64,000 nucleotides of DNA. It comes from Paracentrotus lividus. Its lineage: Eukaryota; Echinodermata; Echinoidea; Camarodonta; Echinidae. The DNA lies in the NCBI GenBank assembly GCA_940671915.1, contig CALNVZ010002974.1, positions 36,670,483-36,734,482 on the forward strand, in the 5' to 3' direction. Positions within the stretch are counted from its first letter, which is position 1, and each line of letters begins with the position of its first letter. The notes below the pieces were generated by a model. The model did no database searches. It had not been told where the DNA came from and was given only the letters and a program-made list of their open reading frames with translations. Positions 24,901 to 39,900 of the stretch are shown piece by piece. Position numbers and translations under genes: made by a program.

Positions 24901-27900
24901 AGATGCCAATGGTGGGGCTGGGAGCAATAACCATGGAGGTGGTTCTGGAGGTCGTATTGCAATCTACACCAATGTCACAAACCTATTCTATGGCTTTTAC
25001 AATGCTCTTGGTGGCAGCGCAGCAAATGAGTTACAGCAACCCAGGGGTGGTGGCAGTGGTACAGTATACCTCTGGCAACCTCAGAATGGGTCTCCATTCC
25101 AAAGCCTGCTCATAGATAACCAGAACAGACCCCATTCCCAGTTTGTGATGCTAGACGAAGGCAGAGCGATGTATGAGTTTGATGAGGTTCATCTTCCAAG
25201 GCAATCCTCACTTCATATCAATGAGTCAGTGCCTGCAGAGTTTGTGATTCACAAAGTATTGGGGGATCGTACAGGTCTCCTTCAGTCTCATGCAGGACAG
25301 ACATTCTTTGTAGAGGTTGTAGAATCTACACCAACTATTGGCAAGTCACCTGTCAACTTCATTATTGATAGCCAATCAGAAATGATCTTTGCTCCCACAT
25401 TTCACATACTGGGACGTGGTGTCCAAACTGCTACAGGAAGAACCGCATCTTTGGATCTCGATGGTCGATTGACCAATGTGGTGAACATTATTGTAAACCA
25501 ATACTCAAGTATGCAAGTCAGATCGAATGCTCACACTGCAAAGCTTGAGAATGGTGAATATGTGGAGATCAACGAGCACTTAAACTTCACTTTTGGGACT
25601 GTTCAGCTTCTGACAGATTCATCAATGTACTTTGCAGCAGATTTGGGGATGCTATTCCTTGTTACTAATCTCCATGCGAGGTACAACTCTTTCATATTAG
25701 CAGAGCATATAGAACTCCTTGCATCCTTTGTCAGTATAGAGAATGGGGCAGTGTTGACCTGTAGTGCAGAAGACAGACCTGAGGATCAGATGTCATCAAG
25801 CATTGGTCAGGGTGCACCTGCAACATCATCTCATGGGGCAGGTGGTGCCGGACATGCAAATCTTGGTGGTAATGCCTGCACTGAATCTTCACAAACTGGT
25901 GGGGGTGCATATTACGGAAGTATTTACCTAGCCGAGGAACGTGGCAGTGACGGTGGTAACGGACCTAACAATGCTGGAGGGGGTACAGGTGGAGGATACA
26001 TGAGAATTACTGTTGGAGATACCTTGAGACTTGATGGTGAGTTTAGAGTTGATGGATCCAGTGGTGCCTCTGGGAGTGGAGGTGGAAGTGGAGGATCTTT
26101 ACATCTATCTGTCCCAGAATTTGATGGTCTTGGAAGAATTACAGCTCATGGTGGCAGCGGTAGTGGAACATCCGGTGGCGGTTCTGGAGGCATTATCACT
26201 GTGTACACTACATCTGTCAACAACTATCAAGGCCTTTATGAGGCACATGGTGGCGAAGGAAACCCATTTGATAACACACAGAGATGTCATGGCAGTCCTG
26301 GGTCTGTATATCTTCACCATTTATTTGAAGGCTACCCACAAACAAAGCTCCTAATAGACAACCAGTACAGGTCCTGGGCACATTACTTCACCCTCAGAGA
26401 AACTGACATCATGCATTACTACTTTGACCAGATTCATTTAAACAAGAATGCATCACTCCATCTCTTGAACAATGGACTTCCTCAGACATTGTATACTCCA
26501 GAGCTGCTTGGTGATCTGACTGGTTTGATACGTATACACAGTAATCAGACCCACACGTGTGACGTTATTGAGGGAGAAATAACAAGTATGAAGCTCCCAG
26601 TGAATCTTCAGATTGATCCTGATGGTGTAGCAGAACTGGCAACTACAGTGGATGTAATTGGCATCGGTAGTCCTGCGTTCTTGTGGGATGGCCAACTGCT
26701 TGGTGTGAGACACTTAAGGATATCACCAGGCAGGGAAGTCATCATCAGTTCCAATGCTCACACTGCGCTCAAGGTAGATGGAGATTTTGTGCTATTGGAT
26801 GAACCTGGTACTTTCCAATTCTCAAGCATGGAGTTTGGATCGAAGACATCCATCAGTTTTCCACCACCTTTAGGAGTTACCTTCTCAGTTGGGTTTCTGG
26901 TAAGTAGGTGATCTCCTTCCCTTTTAAAAAAATCTCATATTTCTTATACAAATAGATTTCAACATAAACAAAATCTGAATGACTTCTTATAGAGGAAAAA
27001 AATACAAATTAAGCACTGTTTTTCATATGTGGTAGTATAATAATCACCACTACGCAGACTTATTTTATATACCTATATTGTAGATAATTTTAAAATAGAA
27101 CTAGCCTTTTTAGGACTTTTCTGCAATGACATTTTCATTTTCCTAAACATTTACTTCATTTTTCCCCTCAAAGGATATAAAATGGGCCTCAGTCTTCAGT
27201 GCAGAGTACTTCAACATTACATCGTCTGACTTTAACCTTGAGATTGAAGCTACCTTGGATTGTTCTGGACGGGGTCTGGAGAATGACGGTCCAGGACGAG
27301 GGTTGGTGCCTGGTGCAGGAGCTGGTCATGCAACAACAGGAGGCTCTTGCTCATGTAAGTGTAAACCCTTCCGGGATGTGTTTCGCCAAGTTATGCTAAT
27401 GACTTTACAAACAACTGGAACATGTTCTTGTGTGCTGTACTAATCACATACAGCAGAGGAACTGATCTCCAATTGTCCATAAAATCATGCATAACTTTAT
27501 GAACGACTTGGTGAAACACCCCCTGGGCTACCACAATGTTGGAAGATAAAAATAATTATTTGATGTCTTGTTCATGTATAATGCTTATATCTTTCTATCT
27601 TGCTCTAGTCATGCCACTCTTCATAAAGTACATTCAGTTTCTGCTACCAACAGCAAAGGATGGAATAAGAAAGAGCTCATATTCAAATGTGTCCCAGGAG
27701 CAATACCCACAAAAAACGAAAATGGGTCACTAGTAATTGTGGCATTCGGCCTGGATAACCACCTGTAAAAATAAAATAGTACACAATGAAATAAATTGAC
27801 ATAGTATAAGGCCCCCAGGATTATAGTATACGGGCCACAGGATGATCAATTTGGCTGCCAGAAAAAAAAATGTTACAGGCAAACCCTCACATGTTTGGAT

Positions 27901-30900
27901 CTTTTCCTGGTTATTACCTTTATTTATTTTAGCATCTGCATAGAAGATCTAAATGATAATAGTTGCTCTGGTCATAGTTCTCAAACATTTCTTCTGTCAT
28001 TTTTAATGCTTGATTATTAGAATGTGTGCTGTTATTTCCACATATTTAAAATGAAGATATAGTTAATGGGATTCTACTTTGTTGATCATTCTTGTTTCCA
28101 TTAGCTACTGATTGTGAAGGAGGGACCATGTATGGCTCTCTCTATGAGCCAACTGATGCAGGATCACGAGGAGGAGACGACAGCCATGGTAACCCTGGCG
28201 CTCGAGGAGGTGGGCACATCCGAATCCGCGTTGGATCTATCTTCCATCTGGATGGCATCTTGGATGCAGATGGTCTTCAGGGAACTAATCTTGGAGGAGG
28301 AGGTAGTGGTGGCGCTATTTGGATTTCAACAGGTACGTTGTATCGTTCCAAAGAGTGTGTGATATCACTCTCGGTGTTACATACAAATTAAATGATTTGT
28401 CATTCGTTAAGTGGTAGAACCCATACGTTTTAGCGGAAGATTTAGTGTTATATTCAACCAAGCTTAACCTCATTTAATTCGGTAATAATCATAATAGATT
28501 ACATGTAAATAGCGCTAATACAATAACACCCTTGGAGTTTGTAAGCACTTAATAGTGATAAGTATTTATTACAGGGCTTAGCTAGCCTACCCTGATAGGT
28601 GCAAACAGCTTTCAAAGAAAGTCTTTCTGCCAGGACCCATTTACATCACCTGGGTCGTGTGGGGCAAATTAGAAAAGGAAAAGGTGTTTAATGGAGAACT
28701 TTTTTCATTTGTTGAAAACTTTGTCATTCGTAAAGTTTGAGCATTTGAAAGATTTAATATTCTACTAGTATCCAAACTTCTTTGGCCTCATTCAATATAA
28801 GGCTCCATTTTTAAATTCCAAATAATCCCAATAAACTCATACATGATTTAATTTACTATGCTGAAGGTCACATCAGAGGTCACGGTGAGGCAAAGGCATC
28901 AGGGGGGCATGGAGACCAGTCCTCTGGTGGAGGGGCAGGGGGCCGCATCGCTCTCCACATTTCAGACAAAGATGAGTATCGAGGTGCTCTCATCGCCCTT
29001 GGTGCTGGTGGAGGTGACCATGGAGGTACAGGAACTGTCTACGTGGAGGAGTACAGGAATGGAACAGCCAGGACGAGACTCTACCTGGATAACCAAGGAT
29101 TTACTCCAGCCAAGCCTTTCATCTTGCAGCAAACTAATCCGAGGGTTCTCTATGAAGGTCTGTTGATCCACAGCAATGCTCCCTTCGCGTTTGATGAAGT
29201 TACTCTACAGGGAGGGGTAAGTGTGTTCATTTAGTTTTTAGTAGTTAAATTGAAATAAGAAAAAATATTTCCATGAGCAAATCTATAACAACATGTCTGG
29301 TATTTTCTGTTGGTGAATATATAAAATTAAAAACAAATAAATCTTTACCAGGTTCTCTCTTACCCCATTTACCTTCCCTTATTGCACACAGATTGAATTC
29401 CAGCTTTCACCTGAAGGATTTGACTCTCCTCAGTTGTCGATCTTAACCATCTTAGGCGATGCTAGTGGACTCCTATACATCCAACCCAATCAAACGTTCT
29501 ACATTGAATACACATCTACTGTCAACCGACGCTCTGTACCACCTGTGAACTTCCACGTTAGCCAAGATTCCACGGTGTATCTGCCGGCTGACTTTAGGAT
29601 AGTTGGAGATGCAACCCCTCCATTCTACCTTGATGGCATCATGGTGGGTGTTTATAACTTAACTATTGGAGATGGGAAGGTGATGGAGATTGGACATCAT
29701 GCAACCAATCGTCATATCAACAATGGAACAATTATTTCATCACTCAAGGAAGGTAGGACATGTGTTTTTATTTAAACTTAAATTTATTAATTAAGTGAAG
29801 CTTAGGGTCATTGGTATTCCATTTAAGATGCCTATACACATTGATATATATTCATACATATATTTATGTATTAACACATACAAATGTTGATCGATTTATT
29901 AAAAGAGAGATGGATTTATCACAAAATCAATTAATTGATGCTTTGTACATTTATCCTCTGGAAGCAGTTAACAAATACAATGGATTTATTAGGGAATTCA
30001 TTGATTAACAGGTTGCTTAATGAATATGGTATTTGTGTTGCTTGATACATGTATATACAAAATAGCAGTGAGCAAGCCAATGACTCTCACCAGATATTCG
30101 AGAACAAATTCTTATTATGGGCATGTACTATGAGTGCTTCTGTGCTGTGCCTTTGCGTGTTGCAGGTCACATTCGTGTAGGTCACATTGAGTTGGAATCT
30201 TGGTCAGGTTTTGTCAGTCCCACCCACCTCATCTTAGATGCTGCAAGCGTCATCATGCACTACCAATCCTACATCACAGCCGAGTCTCTGCACATGACAA
30301 TCAATGACCTATCCTTAGAAGGAGATTCCCGCTTGGACGTGTCGGCCCGAGGACCAGGACAGGAACAAGGACCTGGCGCTGGTTCAGAGGCATCTGGTTC
30401 GGGGATCGGAGCTGGACATGGAGGTTATGGTGGAGGTGCTGAACATCTCAATTACACATACGGTATGCTTGGGAGCAATATGTTTTAATTGTATGATGTT
30501 TTATTCATTTACATGTATTGAATCAATTTTCCTGGGTGGAAATAGTAAAAGATTGTACATATGAGAATGATCATGATGGTATTCACATATAAAGGGAGGT
30601 TTCACTCTTTACTAGAAAAATTTGGAGCTGTCTTTTTGTGGGAAATATTTGGATTTCTATGTCATGAATCAATATATCATGATTATAATGTACATGTATA
30701 ACCAAAGTTGCCTTTGGCAGAGCTTACATGAAACTCGATATTCTATGATTGTATTTGTGTTATTTATTCTCCTTTATCTTTTACAGGTGTGCCGTACGGT
30801 TCCTACATAACCCCTACCCACCCTGGAAGTGGTGGTGGTTTGTCTAGTGGTGGGTCTGGTGGTAGCACAGTCAGACTTGAAATAGGCAATCACTTGCACA

Positions 30901-33900
30901 TTGACGGATCGATCCTGGCAGAAGGGGGCAATGCTGATACCTCATCCACTGGTGGAGGGGGCAGTGGTGGTAGTATCTGGATAGACACGTTAACCTTCTC
31001 TGGCCATGGAACCATATCAACAGATGGGGGAGATGGAAGTAACGGAGGTGCTGGTGGCAGGATTGCAGTGCATGTTTCTTGGCTGAGGGAATTCTCTGGA
31101 TCATACATGGCTGTTGGTGGGATAGGGAGGAATGCAGCCAGTGGCGCCTGTGGGACTGTGTACTACACAGACACCAACCAAGGACTGACCTACAGAATGG
31201 CAATGCTTGGAATCGATAATGAGACTACCTGGGAAGACGGATACACCAAGCTACTTCTTGATAACCAAAACCGAAATCACTTTCTACCTACTGTCATTGA
31301 GAATGACAATGGTACAGGGTACTTTGAATTTGATGAAGTGGAGACTAAAAATCATGTGACAATGTGGCTGTATGAGCCAAATGCTACTCTGGTTGTGCAT
31401 AATTTCATAGGAGATCGAACTGGCCGTCTTCATTTAAGGTCCGGTCAGACAATGTACAACGAGTTTGTGGAATCTGAAAGTGGAATATCTGTAGCACCCG
31501 TTAGCTTTGTTATTGATTTTGGTGCTGAATTGATTTGTCCATCTACATTTATAATGTTAGGAACTAGAACCACTGTCAATGGACTTTTAGCAGGTGTTCT
31601 TGATCTGTTTGTGGCTGAAGGAGCCAATGTGGTGTTTTCCTCTACAGCTACAACTGCATTCTTGATCAATGGTTCTTATGAGTCACTAACCAATCCAGGA
31701 AACATCACTTTTAGCCAAATGACCATCCAGAAAGATTCCCAAATTGAGTTTCAGGAACTTGAAGCTGATTTCACCCTAACAGCTAGTAAACTTACCATCA
31801 AGTATCATGGAGAGGTGGACATGAACAGAGGCAGCATCCACACTGGAGATGCAGTTATTGAGAGTGAGGGATACTTGAACCTGAACAGGACTGGGTTTGG
31901 ACCCGAGTTAGGTTTAGGCAGAGGGACGACTATTGGAAATGGGATAGGTCTTGGTGGTGGTCATGGAGGTGCTGGTGGTGGACCAGAACCAATGGAAGGT
32001 GGTCTTGCCTATGGCTCACTTTATCAGCCATTGCAGATGGGAAGTGGTGGTGGCAATGGTGGAGGAGTTGGAGGAACAGGTGGAGGACTTCTGCACTGGA
32101 TCAACGGAAAGACAATGCAGATTGATGGCTACGTCTACATAGCAGGGTCAGACGGAAATGGAGCTAATGCTGGTGGAGGCAGTGGTGGAGGAATTCTGAT
32201 TGAGGTCACTGACTTTGATGGCCATGGTGAAATCAATGCTCAGGGTGGTAATGCTGCATCACCTAATGGAAATTATGAACATGGCTTTGGTGGGTCAGGT
32301 GGACGTATAGCTATTCATGCCAGAAAATCATTCTTATTCCCTGGAAACTTCCAGAATGCTGGGGGTAAGAGTGCTTATGGAGGCTATGGTGCTGCCGGCA
32401 CTGTATACGTGGAAGAAAATGACAGGGGCCCTCAATATGCAGACATCAAGTACAATAAGGACACAAATTCATCTTTCATAGTAGCTGATCATCGATATGT
32501 TGAGGTGGACAATGAAGACATGCATGCTTCATGGATCTTCACCATGCTCTCTGAGGGAGATTTGGCAAATTGGGAACTGGACGAGCTGCATGTTACCAGA
32601 CATGCTAATATAAGATTCTACCATCCAGGAAATGCAGAGAATGTCACAGTCATCATCCATAGGTTTCTTGGTGACAGAACAGGCCTCGTGAACATCCGTC
32701 TTAACCAGACAATCTATGTAGAGTTTGTGGAATCTCAAAGCAATGAAACAGTTGCACCATGCAGTTACCAAATAGATACTGGAAGTGAAATTGTTTTTCC
32801 TACTACTGTGTACATCTTAGGGACCAGGTCATGGTTTGCAGGACTTATAACAGGCATTCACCACCTTAGTATTGCAGAAGGAGGAAATGCAGTATTCCTT
32901 TCAACAGCACAGACAGCATTACTTGAAAATCTGCAATATGTAGACATCACTCCAAAAGGGAATTTCAGCTTTGCTACCTTCACAGTTGAAAGGAATTCAG
33001 AAGGAAACTTTCAGCAAATTACCCATCCTCTTGGACTTTATGTCAATGAGTTTAGAGTGAAATACAAAGGGCAACTGTACATGAATACTGCAGAAATCAA
33101 ATCTACATTTGCATGGGTTGAGAGTCAGGGAAGGTTCCATATGGATGAAAGGGGCCACAATGCAGAAACTGGGTCAGGTGCAGGAAATACTACTGAGGAT
33201 CAAATCGGCACTGGAGGGGGGCATGGAGGACAGGGAGGAGGACCCCCAGCAGATTATGGAGGTATGCCCTATGATTCTGTGTACATGCCACTCCAAAGCG
33301 GCAGTGGGGGTGGTAACGGTCAAGGTACAGGTGGAACTGGTGGAGGATACCTGTATTGGGAGGTGGCCGAACGGCTGACATTGGATGGAGAACTGGCACT
33401 TCGTGGAGGAAATGGCATAAATATGAATGCAGGGGGTGGGAGTGGTGGAGGACTGCTGATCGAAACGACCAATATGACAGGTCATGGAGTGATTGACATC
33501 AGTGGTGGTAATGGCACTGGACGTGGAGGAGGGGGTGCAGGAGGCCGAGCAGGGATTCACTGCAGATGGCGTTATCAATTTGGAGGGAAATTTATTGATC
33601 ATGGAGGACTAGGAGATAATGATGAAGTGTTGAGTCATGGAGGTGCAGGAGGAACCATCTATAAAGAGGAGAATCTCCGTCCTCTTCCATACCGTATTCT
33701 GAAACGAGACAAGGTACACAACAATACATTCCTTGATGTTGATCACAAATTTGTCCACAGTGACAATGATGGCAATGTTGTTCCTCCAGCTGCAATGATC
33801 AGTGAAAGAGCGACCATTGCTTACTATTTTGATGAGATGGAACTCACTGGTGCATCAAGGCTCTTGATCTATCACCCCGATAATGAAACTCAAGTCAACA

Positions 33901-36900
33901 TCACTGTCCATCTCTTCATAGGTGATCGAACTGGACAGCTGCATTTGCGCACAAATCAAATAGCATTCGTCGAGGTAGAAGAAACAGAAACAAACAAGAC
34001 AGATGCTCCCTGTAGTTACATCATTGATCCTGGAGCAGTTCTCATCCTGCCCACAGAATTCCATGTCCATGGAACAAACAGCACAATCAAAGGCCTCATT
34101 GCAGGAGTACATCATCTATACATTGAGAACATGGCCAGGATGATATTTGAATCAACAGGAAACACCGCCTTGTGGATGCAAAGACAGTTTGTTGATATGA
34201 CTCCGTTGGGCAATTTTGCATTTGCAACTCTTACTGTGAAGGAAGGGGGTACAGCCGGATTCACAAGAATAACAGTTCCTATGAATTTAGAATCAAGCGA
34301 AATGAGAGTGAAGTATGGTGGACAGCTCTTCATGAATGAAGCAATATTGTATTCGTCCTATGCCTGGATAGAGAGTACAGGCACCTTTCATCTGGATGGT
34401 GGTGGCTATGACTCTGAGTCTGGACCAGGGGCTGGTTTCAGTGTGAATGGTGTTGGATACGGTGCAGCACATGGTGGAGAAGGAGGAGGAATTGATATCA
34501 CTCTGGTCTCCCAGCCTTATGGTTCCATGTTTCAACCCTTTCAACCAGGGAGTGGAGGAGGTAATGGGCAGGAACCTGGTGGTAAAGGTGGTGGACTTTT
34601 GCATTGGACTATAGGACATCACCTTGAACTGAATGGATTACTGTCTCTGAAAGGACTGAATGGGGGCCAAAACGCAGGTGGTGGAAGTGGAGGAAGTGCT
34701 ATAATAGAAACCACCAACATGACTGGCCATGGTGAAATCAATGTTCAAGGAGGCCAGGGTTCAGGGCAAGGATGTGGAGGTGCAGGTGGTAGAGTTGCCA
34801 TACTCTGCAGATGGAGATATACCTATGGGGGTCGATTTACTGACTTTGGAGGCAGTGGTAGTACAAACCTTAGAGGAGCCGCAGCTGGAACAGTATACAA
34901 GGAAGAGAACTTGCGGCCCTTGGAATATCGTAAGAGCAAGTACATCAAATCCTTGAACACCACCTTGCTTGTTGCAGACCACACTTACCTCCATGTGGAT
35001 AACAATGACCTTCCTGTTCCTGTGGCTACTATGATCCGAGAGGATAACACAACAGTTTATGAACTAGATGAACTTGAACTTACTGGCCTTGCCCGTTTGA
35101 TCATGTATCACCCAAGTAACGAAACAAAAGTCCAAACAACTGCCCATCGTTTTATAGGTGATAGAACAGGGCAGTTTCATCTGAGACAAAATCAAACCTT
35201 GTATGCTGAGGTAGTCGAATCTGAGACCAATCATACAGAAGCACCTTGTAGTTTCAGAATTGATGATGGTGCAGAGATAGTCTTTCCTTCAGAAGTCCAT
35301 TTACATGGCACCGAAACTGAAATCTATGGTCTGGTTACTGGAGTTCATGATCTTTATATTGAAGATGACAGTTATGTTGTAGTGTCATCAACTACACAAA
35401 CAGCTCTTTTGGAAAGGCAAGAGTATGTACACATATCTTCGAATGGCAACTTTTCAATTCCTCGTCTATATATCAAACAAGGTGGCGACATTTACTTCAA
35501 TCGTATAGAGACGGATATTCTAGTAGATGTGGCATTTTTGGAAATTAAGTTTGGAGGTCTTTTTGAAATGAACCATGGTTCCATTTACTCTGATGTTGCT
35601 GACTTGGAGAGCAAAGGAGTTCTCAGTCTGGATGGACGAGGTTATCATGGAGGAACAGGACCTGGTGCTGGACAAATTGTTAGTTCTCGTGGTTCAGGAG
35701 CTAGCCACGGAGGAATAGGTGGCAATCCATCTGTAAATCAAGATAAGTCTTATGGATCTGTCTTCAACCCGGTGAACCTAGGAAGTGGGGGTGGTGCCAG
35801 CAACTCTGAGTCAGGTGGAGCAGGGGGAGGCTCCCTCCAGTGGCTTGTAGGCAAGGTTATCCACATTAATGGTCTCATCTCTTCAGATGGTTTAACTGGA
35901 AAAAGTGATGCAGGAGGAGGAAGTGGAGGTAGCATCTTGATACAAGCACTGAATATGACTGGTCATGGCGAGATTAGATCTAGCGGGGGTAATGGTTCTC
36001 GGTATGGATCAGGTGGAGCTGGTGGGCGAATGGCAATACACATTCATTATCAGAACAACTTTGGTGGTCTTTATACCTGCAGAGGAGGCTTTTATGGAGG
36101 TGGCTCTGATGTTGATAATACTGGGAATGGAGCAGCAGGAACAGTATACAAATATGAATCCAGAAGAGGTCCTCAGTACAGAGACTTGAAATATAGTGAT
36201 CCTGCCTTGAATATCACCACCATCAGACCAGAACATACCAAACTGACAGTGGACAATGGAGTAATTAATGTTGACCATCCAGCAGTTGTCATGGAAGAAG
36301 ATCGCTGGTTCTATGAATTTGATGAAATCCAGGTTGAAGGATATTCTTATCTTCATTTCTACCACCCAGACAATGCCCTTAATATCACTGTCATCATACA
36401 TGAGCTGACCGGCAATAAGAAAGGCGTGATACGAGTTCAGAGTAGGCAACGTCTTTTTGTCAATATCGTTGAGTCCACCCACACCTATCTGGATGCTCCT
36501 TGTGGATTCCATGTGGATTGGGGTGGTGACCTTGTCCTCCCTACGACTGTCATCATCCTAACGGAGAGAATCTTAGTTCAAGGACAGCTTTCAGGAGTGG
36601 AGGAACTCACTGTGGAGAGGGATGGAGAGCTTCAGTTTGATGGCAGAGCATTTACATCTCTCCTATCGCCCAGCTCAGAGTGGTATACAGATGCTCCCTA
36701 TAACCCTTCAAACACCAGCTTTGTTGCTGTTGGAACTATTTATGTCAACAATCGGGGTGTTGTCCGTCTGACATTTTCTTCAGGTGAACCAGTAGTGGAT
36801 GCCGGTGTCTTGAATGTCAAGAAAGGTGGATCCATCATTGCTGAATGTCAGAAGATCAACATTAATGCAGGGGATGTAAGCATTGAGAGTGATGGCAGGG

Positions 36901-39900
36901 TGTCGTCTGTAGGATCAGGTTACTCAACTGGACCTGGTGCAGGAAGCGGTACCAGAGGTGCAGGACATGGCTCTCGAGGTATGTTAATTGACTGTTAATA
37001 TCAGCAATACTCTATCGTTTTACACAAACACCCACTCACACATGTGCACACACACATGCGCACACACACACACAACACACTTTCATACTCACACACATAA
37101 ACACACACTTCAAGCAAGAGATTTATAGGCCTATAATTTTGATTATTATGATGTTACTATAATACTTCATTATTATGAAATATGAACTATTATTATAACA
37201 TACATTATCTTATTGTGATAAAATGTATATTAATAGATATCAAAAGTAATGCTTAGAGTTTTTATAGTTATGTCAGCTAGTTTGAATGTAGAAAAATATT
37301 TCTATATACTTTTATTTAGAAATCCATCGAATTACATGAGAATTTGTTAGTGTAGTGTTTTATATGTGCTATAATATTTTCATACTGAAATTCTCTATTA
37401 GTCTAAACTTTTGTCCAAGATATTTGGATGTAGTACCACAGATATGTTCTATTCATTTCATTAATTTAAAGGTGGGAATAATGGCGGCTCTGCGTACGGT
37501 GACCTGTTCAACCCCAACTCACCAGGATGTGGAAGTAGCGGGGGCAATGGGGGTGGAGTAATCCATCTTAACATTGGAACGGTAAGCCATTACACAATGA
37601 TTTCTTTGTGGATATTGAATTTTGATGATTTTATTGCAGTAAGAAAAACAAAGTGGTGTTCATGGAATATTGGATATGAGAATACATTGCCAGAAATGGA
37701 TTATTATAAGGCAATAGTACAAGTTTTAACTAATTTTCAAGTTTTTCATTGTTAAGCATGTCTTAGAAAGTAGATTGAGGTAAATATAAATTTCATTTTT
37801 TCAAATCTATAGAGAATGGTCTGTGATGGTACTATCTCCGTCAATGCCCTCAGCCAAAGCATTAACTATCAAAGTGGCGGAAGTGGTGGGAGTCTGGTAC
37901 TCAAGACTAACATATTTAGAGGTCATGGAGCAGTCATTGCTAATGGTGCAGTCGGAACTAGTGGTAAAGAAAGCAGACTTGATTTTTAGTATTGCAATTA
38001 TAAAAAAATAAATAAATTTAGCATGAAAAGCCAGTTATGCCAAGGTCTCTATTATTTCTGTAAGACTTTAATTTTTTTAGTTGAAAAACAGTAAGGTTCT
38101 AATAATTCTCATATGCTGTATAGATTCTTAACATCAAATATTAAGTTTATAAGAGACTACCATGATGTAATGTATATGATCAGTTTGATGCATATAGTAA
38201 TAACATATTATAGTAAATAGTGGTAGTATTTTAAGAGTTGTGATTGGTTGAAATGATGTCACGTGTCATTCACGTTTTTGTTATAGTGAACGGTTTTTGT
38301 TATATTGAACGTTTTTTTTGTTATATTGAACGGTTTTTACCTGTGTTAAAATGAATGGCGAAATCGATTGCCTTGTTGTGCAAGCACGTAATAACAGTAA
38401 AATGGTGCGCACAACAATAGATACGCGGAGCGACAATATACTTCACAATAGCTTAATTAGCACCAAAAGTTTGGCAAACATTTGCAAAGATAAAACCAGA
38501 TTAGGCAAGGTCAAAGATCTAGGGGTCTATTTACTATAATAAATAGTGCATGCTTCTATTAATGTAACGTTACTGACTATGAGAACTCCAAATACTAAAT
38601 TATCCCTCGTGCACATCTGTTTCACCTCGGCCTATGGCCTCGGTGAAATAAATGTGCCCTCGAGATAATTTAGTATTTGTCGTGCACATAATCTAGTATG
38701 TTGCATGGCAAAGCATGCACTATTTATATAATATTCAATGGATTTTCAATATACCTCAGGGGCAAATATTTACCTTTTATGGTAATGGAAAGTGTCATGC
38801 TTAATACAAACAGAGATCTCAACTCTCAAATACTCATAACTTCTTCATTGTTTATCAAAATTTTACCAAATCTTCACAGATGTACTTATTTGATTTTTCT
38901 GCATCCAGAGTAAGCCAACTAGCTGTCTTTAAATGTCCAATAATCCTTTAATCATAGTTGATTTCATTTAGCAATAAAGGAATACTTTTCACTGTGTCTC
39001 GGCATTACTTGTATGTGTCATTATTTTGTAGGATCAACCTCTGGGTATGGCGGAGGAAGTGGTGGACGTATAGCACTGTACATCAATGAACAGTACAGGT
39101 TTCGGGGCACAGTCCAAGCCTTAGGTGGTCTAGGCTCACACACTGGATATGCTGGCGGGCCCGGTACTGTGTATCGATACATTGAGGCGGAAGATCGAAT
39201 AAGCAGAGAGCTGGAAGTGGATAACAGTGGCCATTCGGGCAATGCACACACAGTCACACTTACAGGAGATGCTCCGTACGAGTTTGACAATGTCATGCTT
39301 CTGAGAGGTGCAAAGTTAACTCTGCAGGTAAATTTGTGTATATTTGAGATTTAGTGTTGTTTTGTCATTACGAACTGGGTAGTGATGACCCCTCCCCCTG
39401 TAGACCTGCAAAGACATTGTGACCAATTAGTAAATTTAAATTTGTTCTTTCTTGAATATTGCATATTCTTCAAAAAGATTTCACTAGATTTATTCAATCT
39501 TTCATAGTACATACATCCTTTTATCTTGATTGCGCTCAGATCATACAAAATAGGTTATACTCCTGCAGGTTAAAAAGAGAAAGATTTTTGTTCAAAATTT
39601 AAGCTGCATATTCGGGACATCTCACATGTGCACTATATCCTCATCTTCTAAGCAAATGGTATATATTGAACATGCAAAGTGATTTGTTTCTATAATGTGT
39701 AATAATGTGTATCAGGACATTCCACATTTTTTTAAATCACAATTTGCATCAGGTTTAGAAATGTATGTTTTTTTTTACCTCAGGAAATGTAAATTTTAGC
39801 TTGATACTAGGGAGGAATGATAATAATAGTAATAACAATACACGCTCAATTTGCCTTTGCGTGGCAATTATAACTTGTTTTCCATATGTGATCTGCGATT

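Noticed and set aside
37021-37110. CA-rich tract as a CRISPR-like or regulatory array
   Set aside because: It is an impure dinucleotide microsatellite without spacers.
38351-38539. A 62-codon plus-strand frame in the intron after exon 18
   Set aside because: No recognised motif, no matching splice phase, next to repeats. Probably chance.
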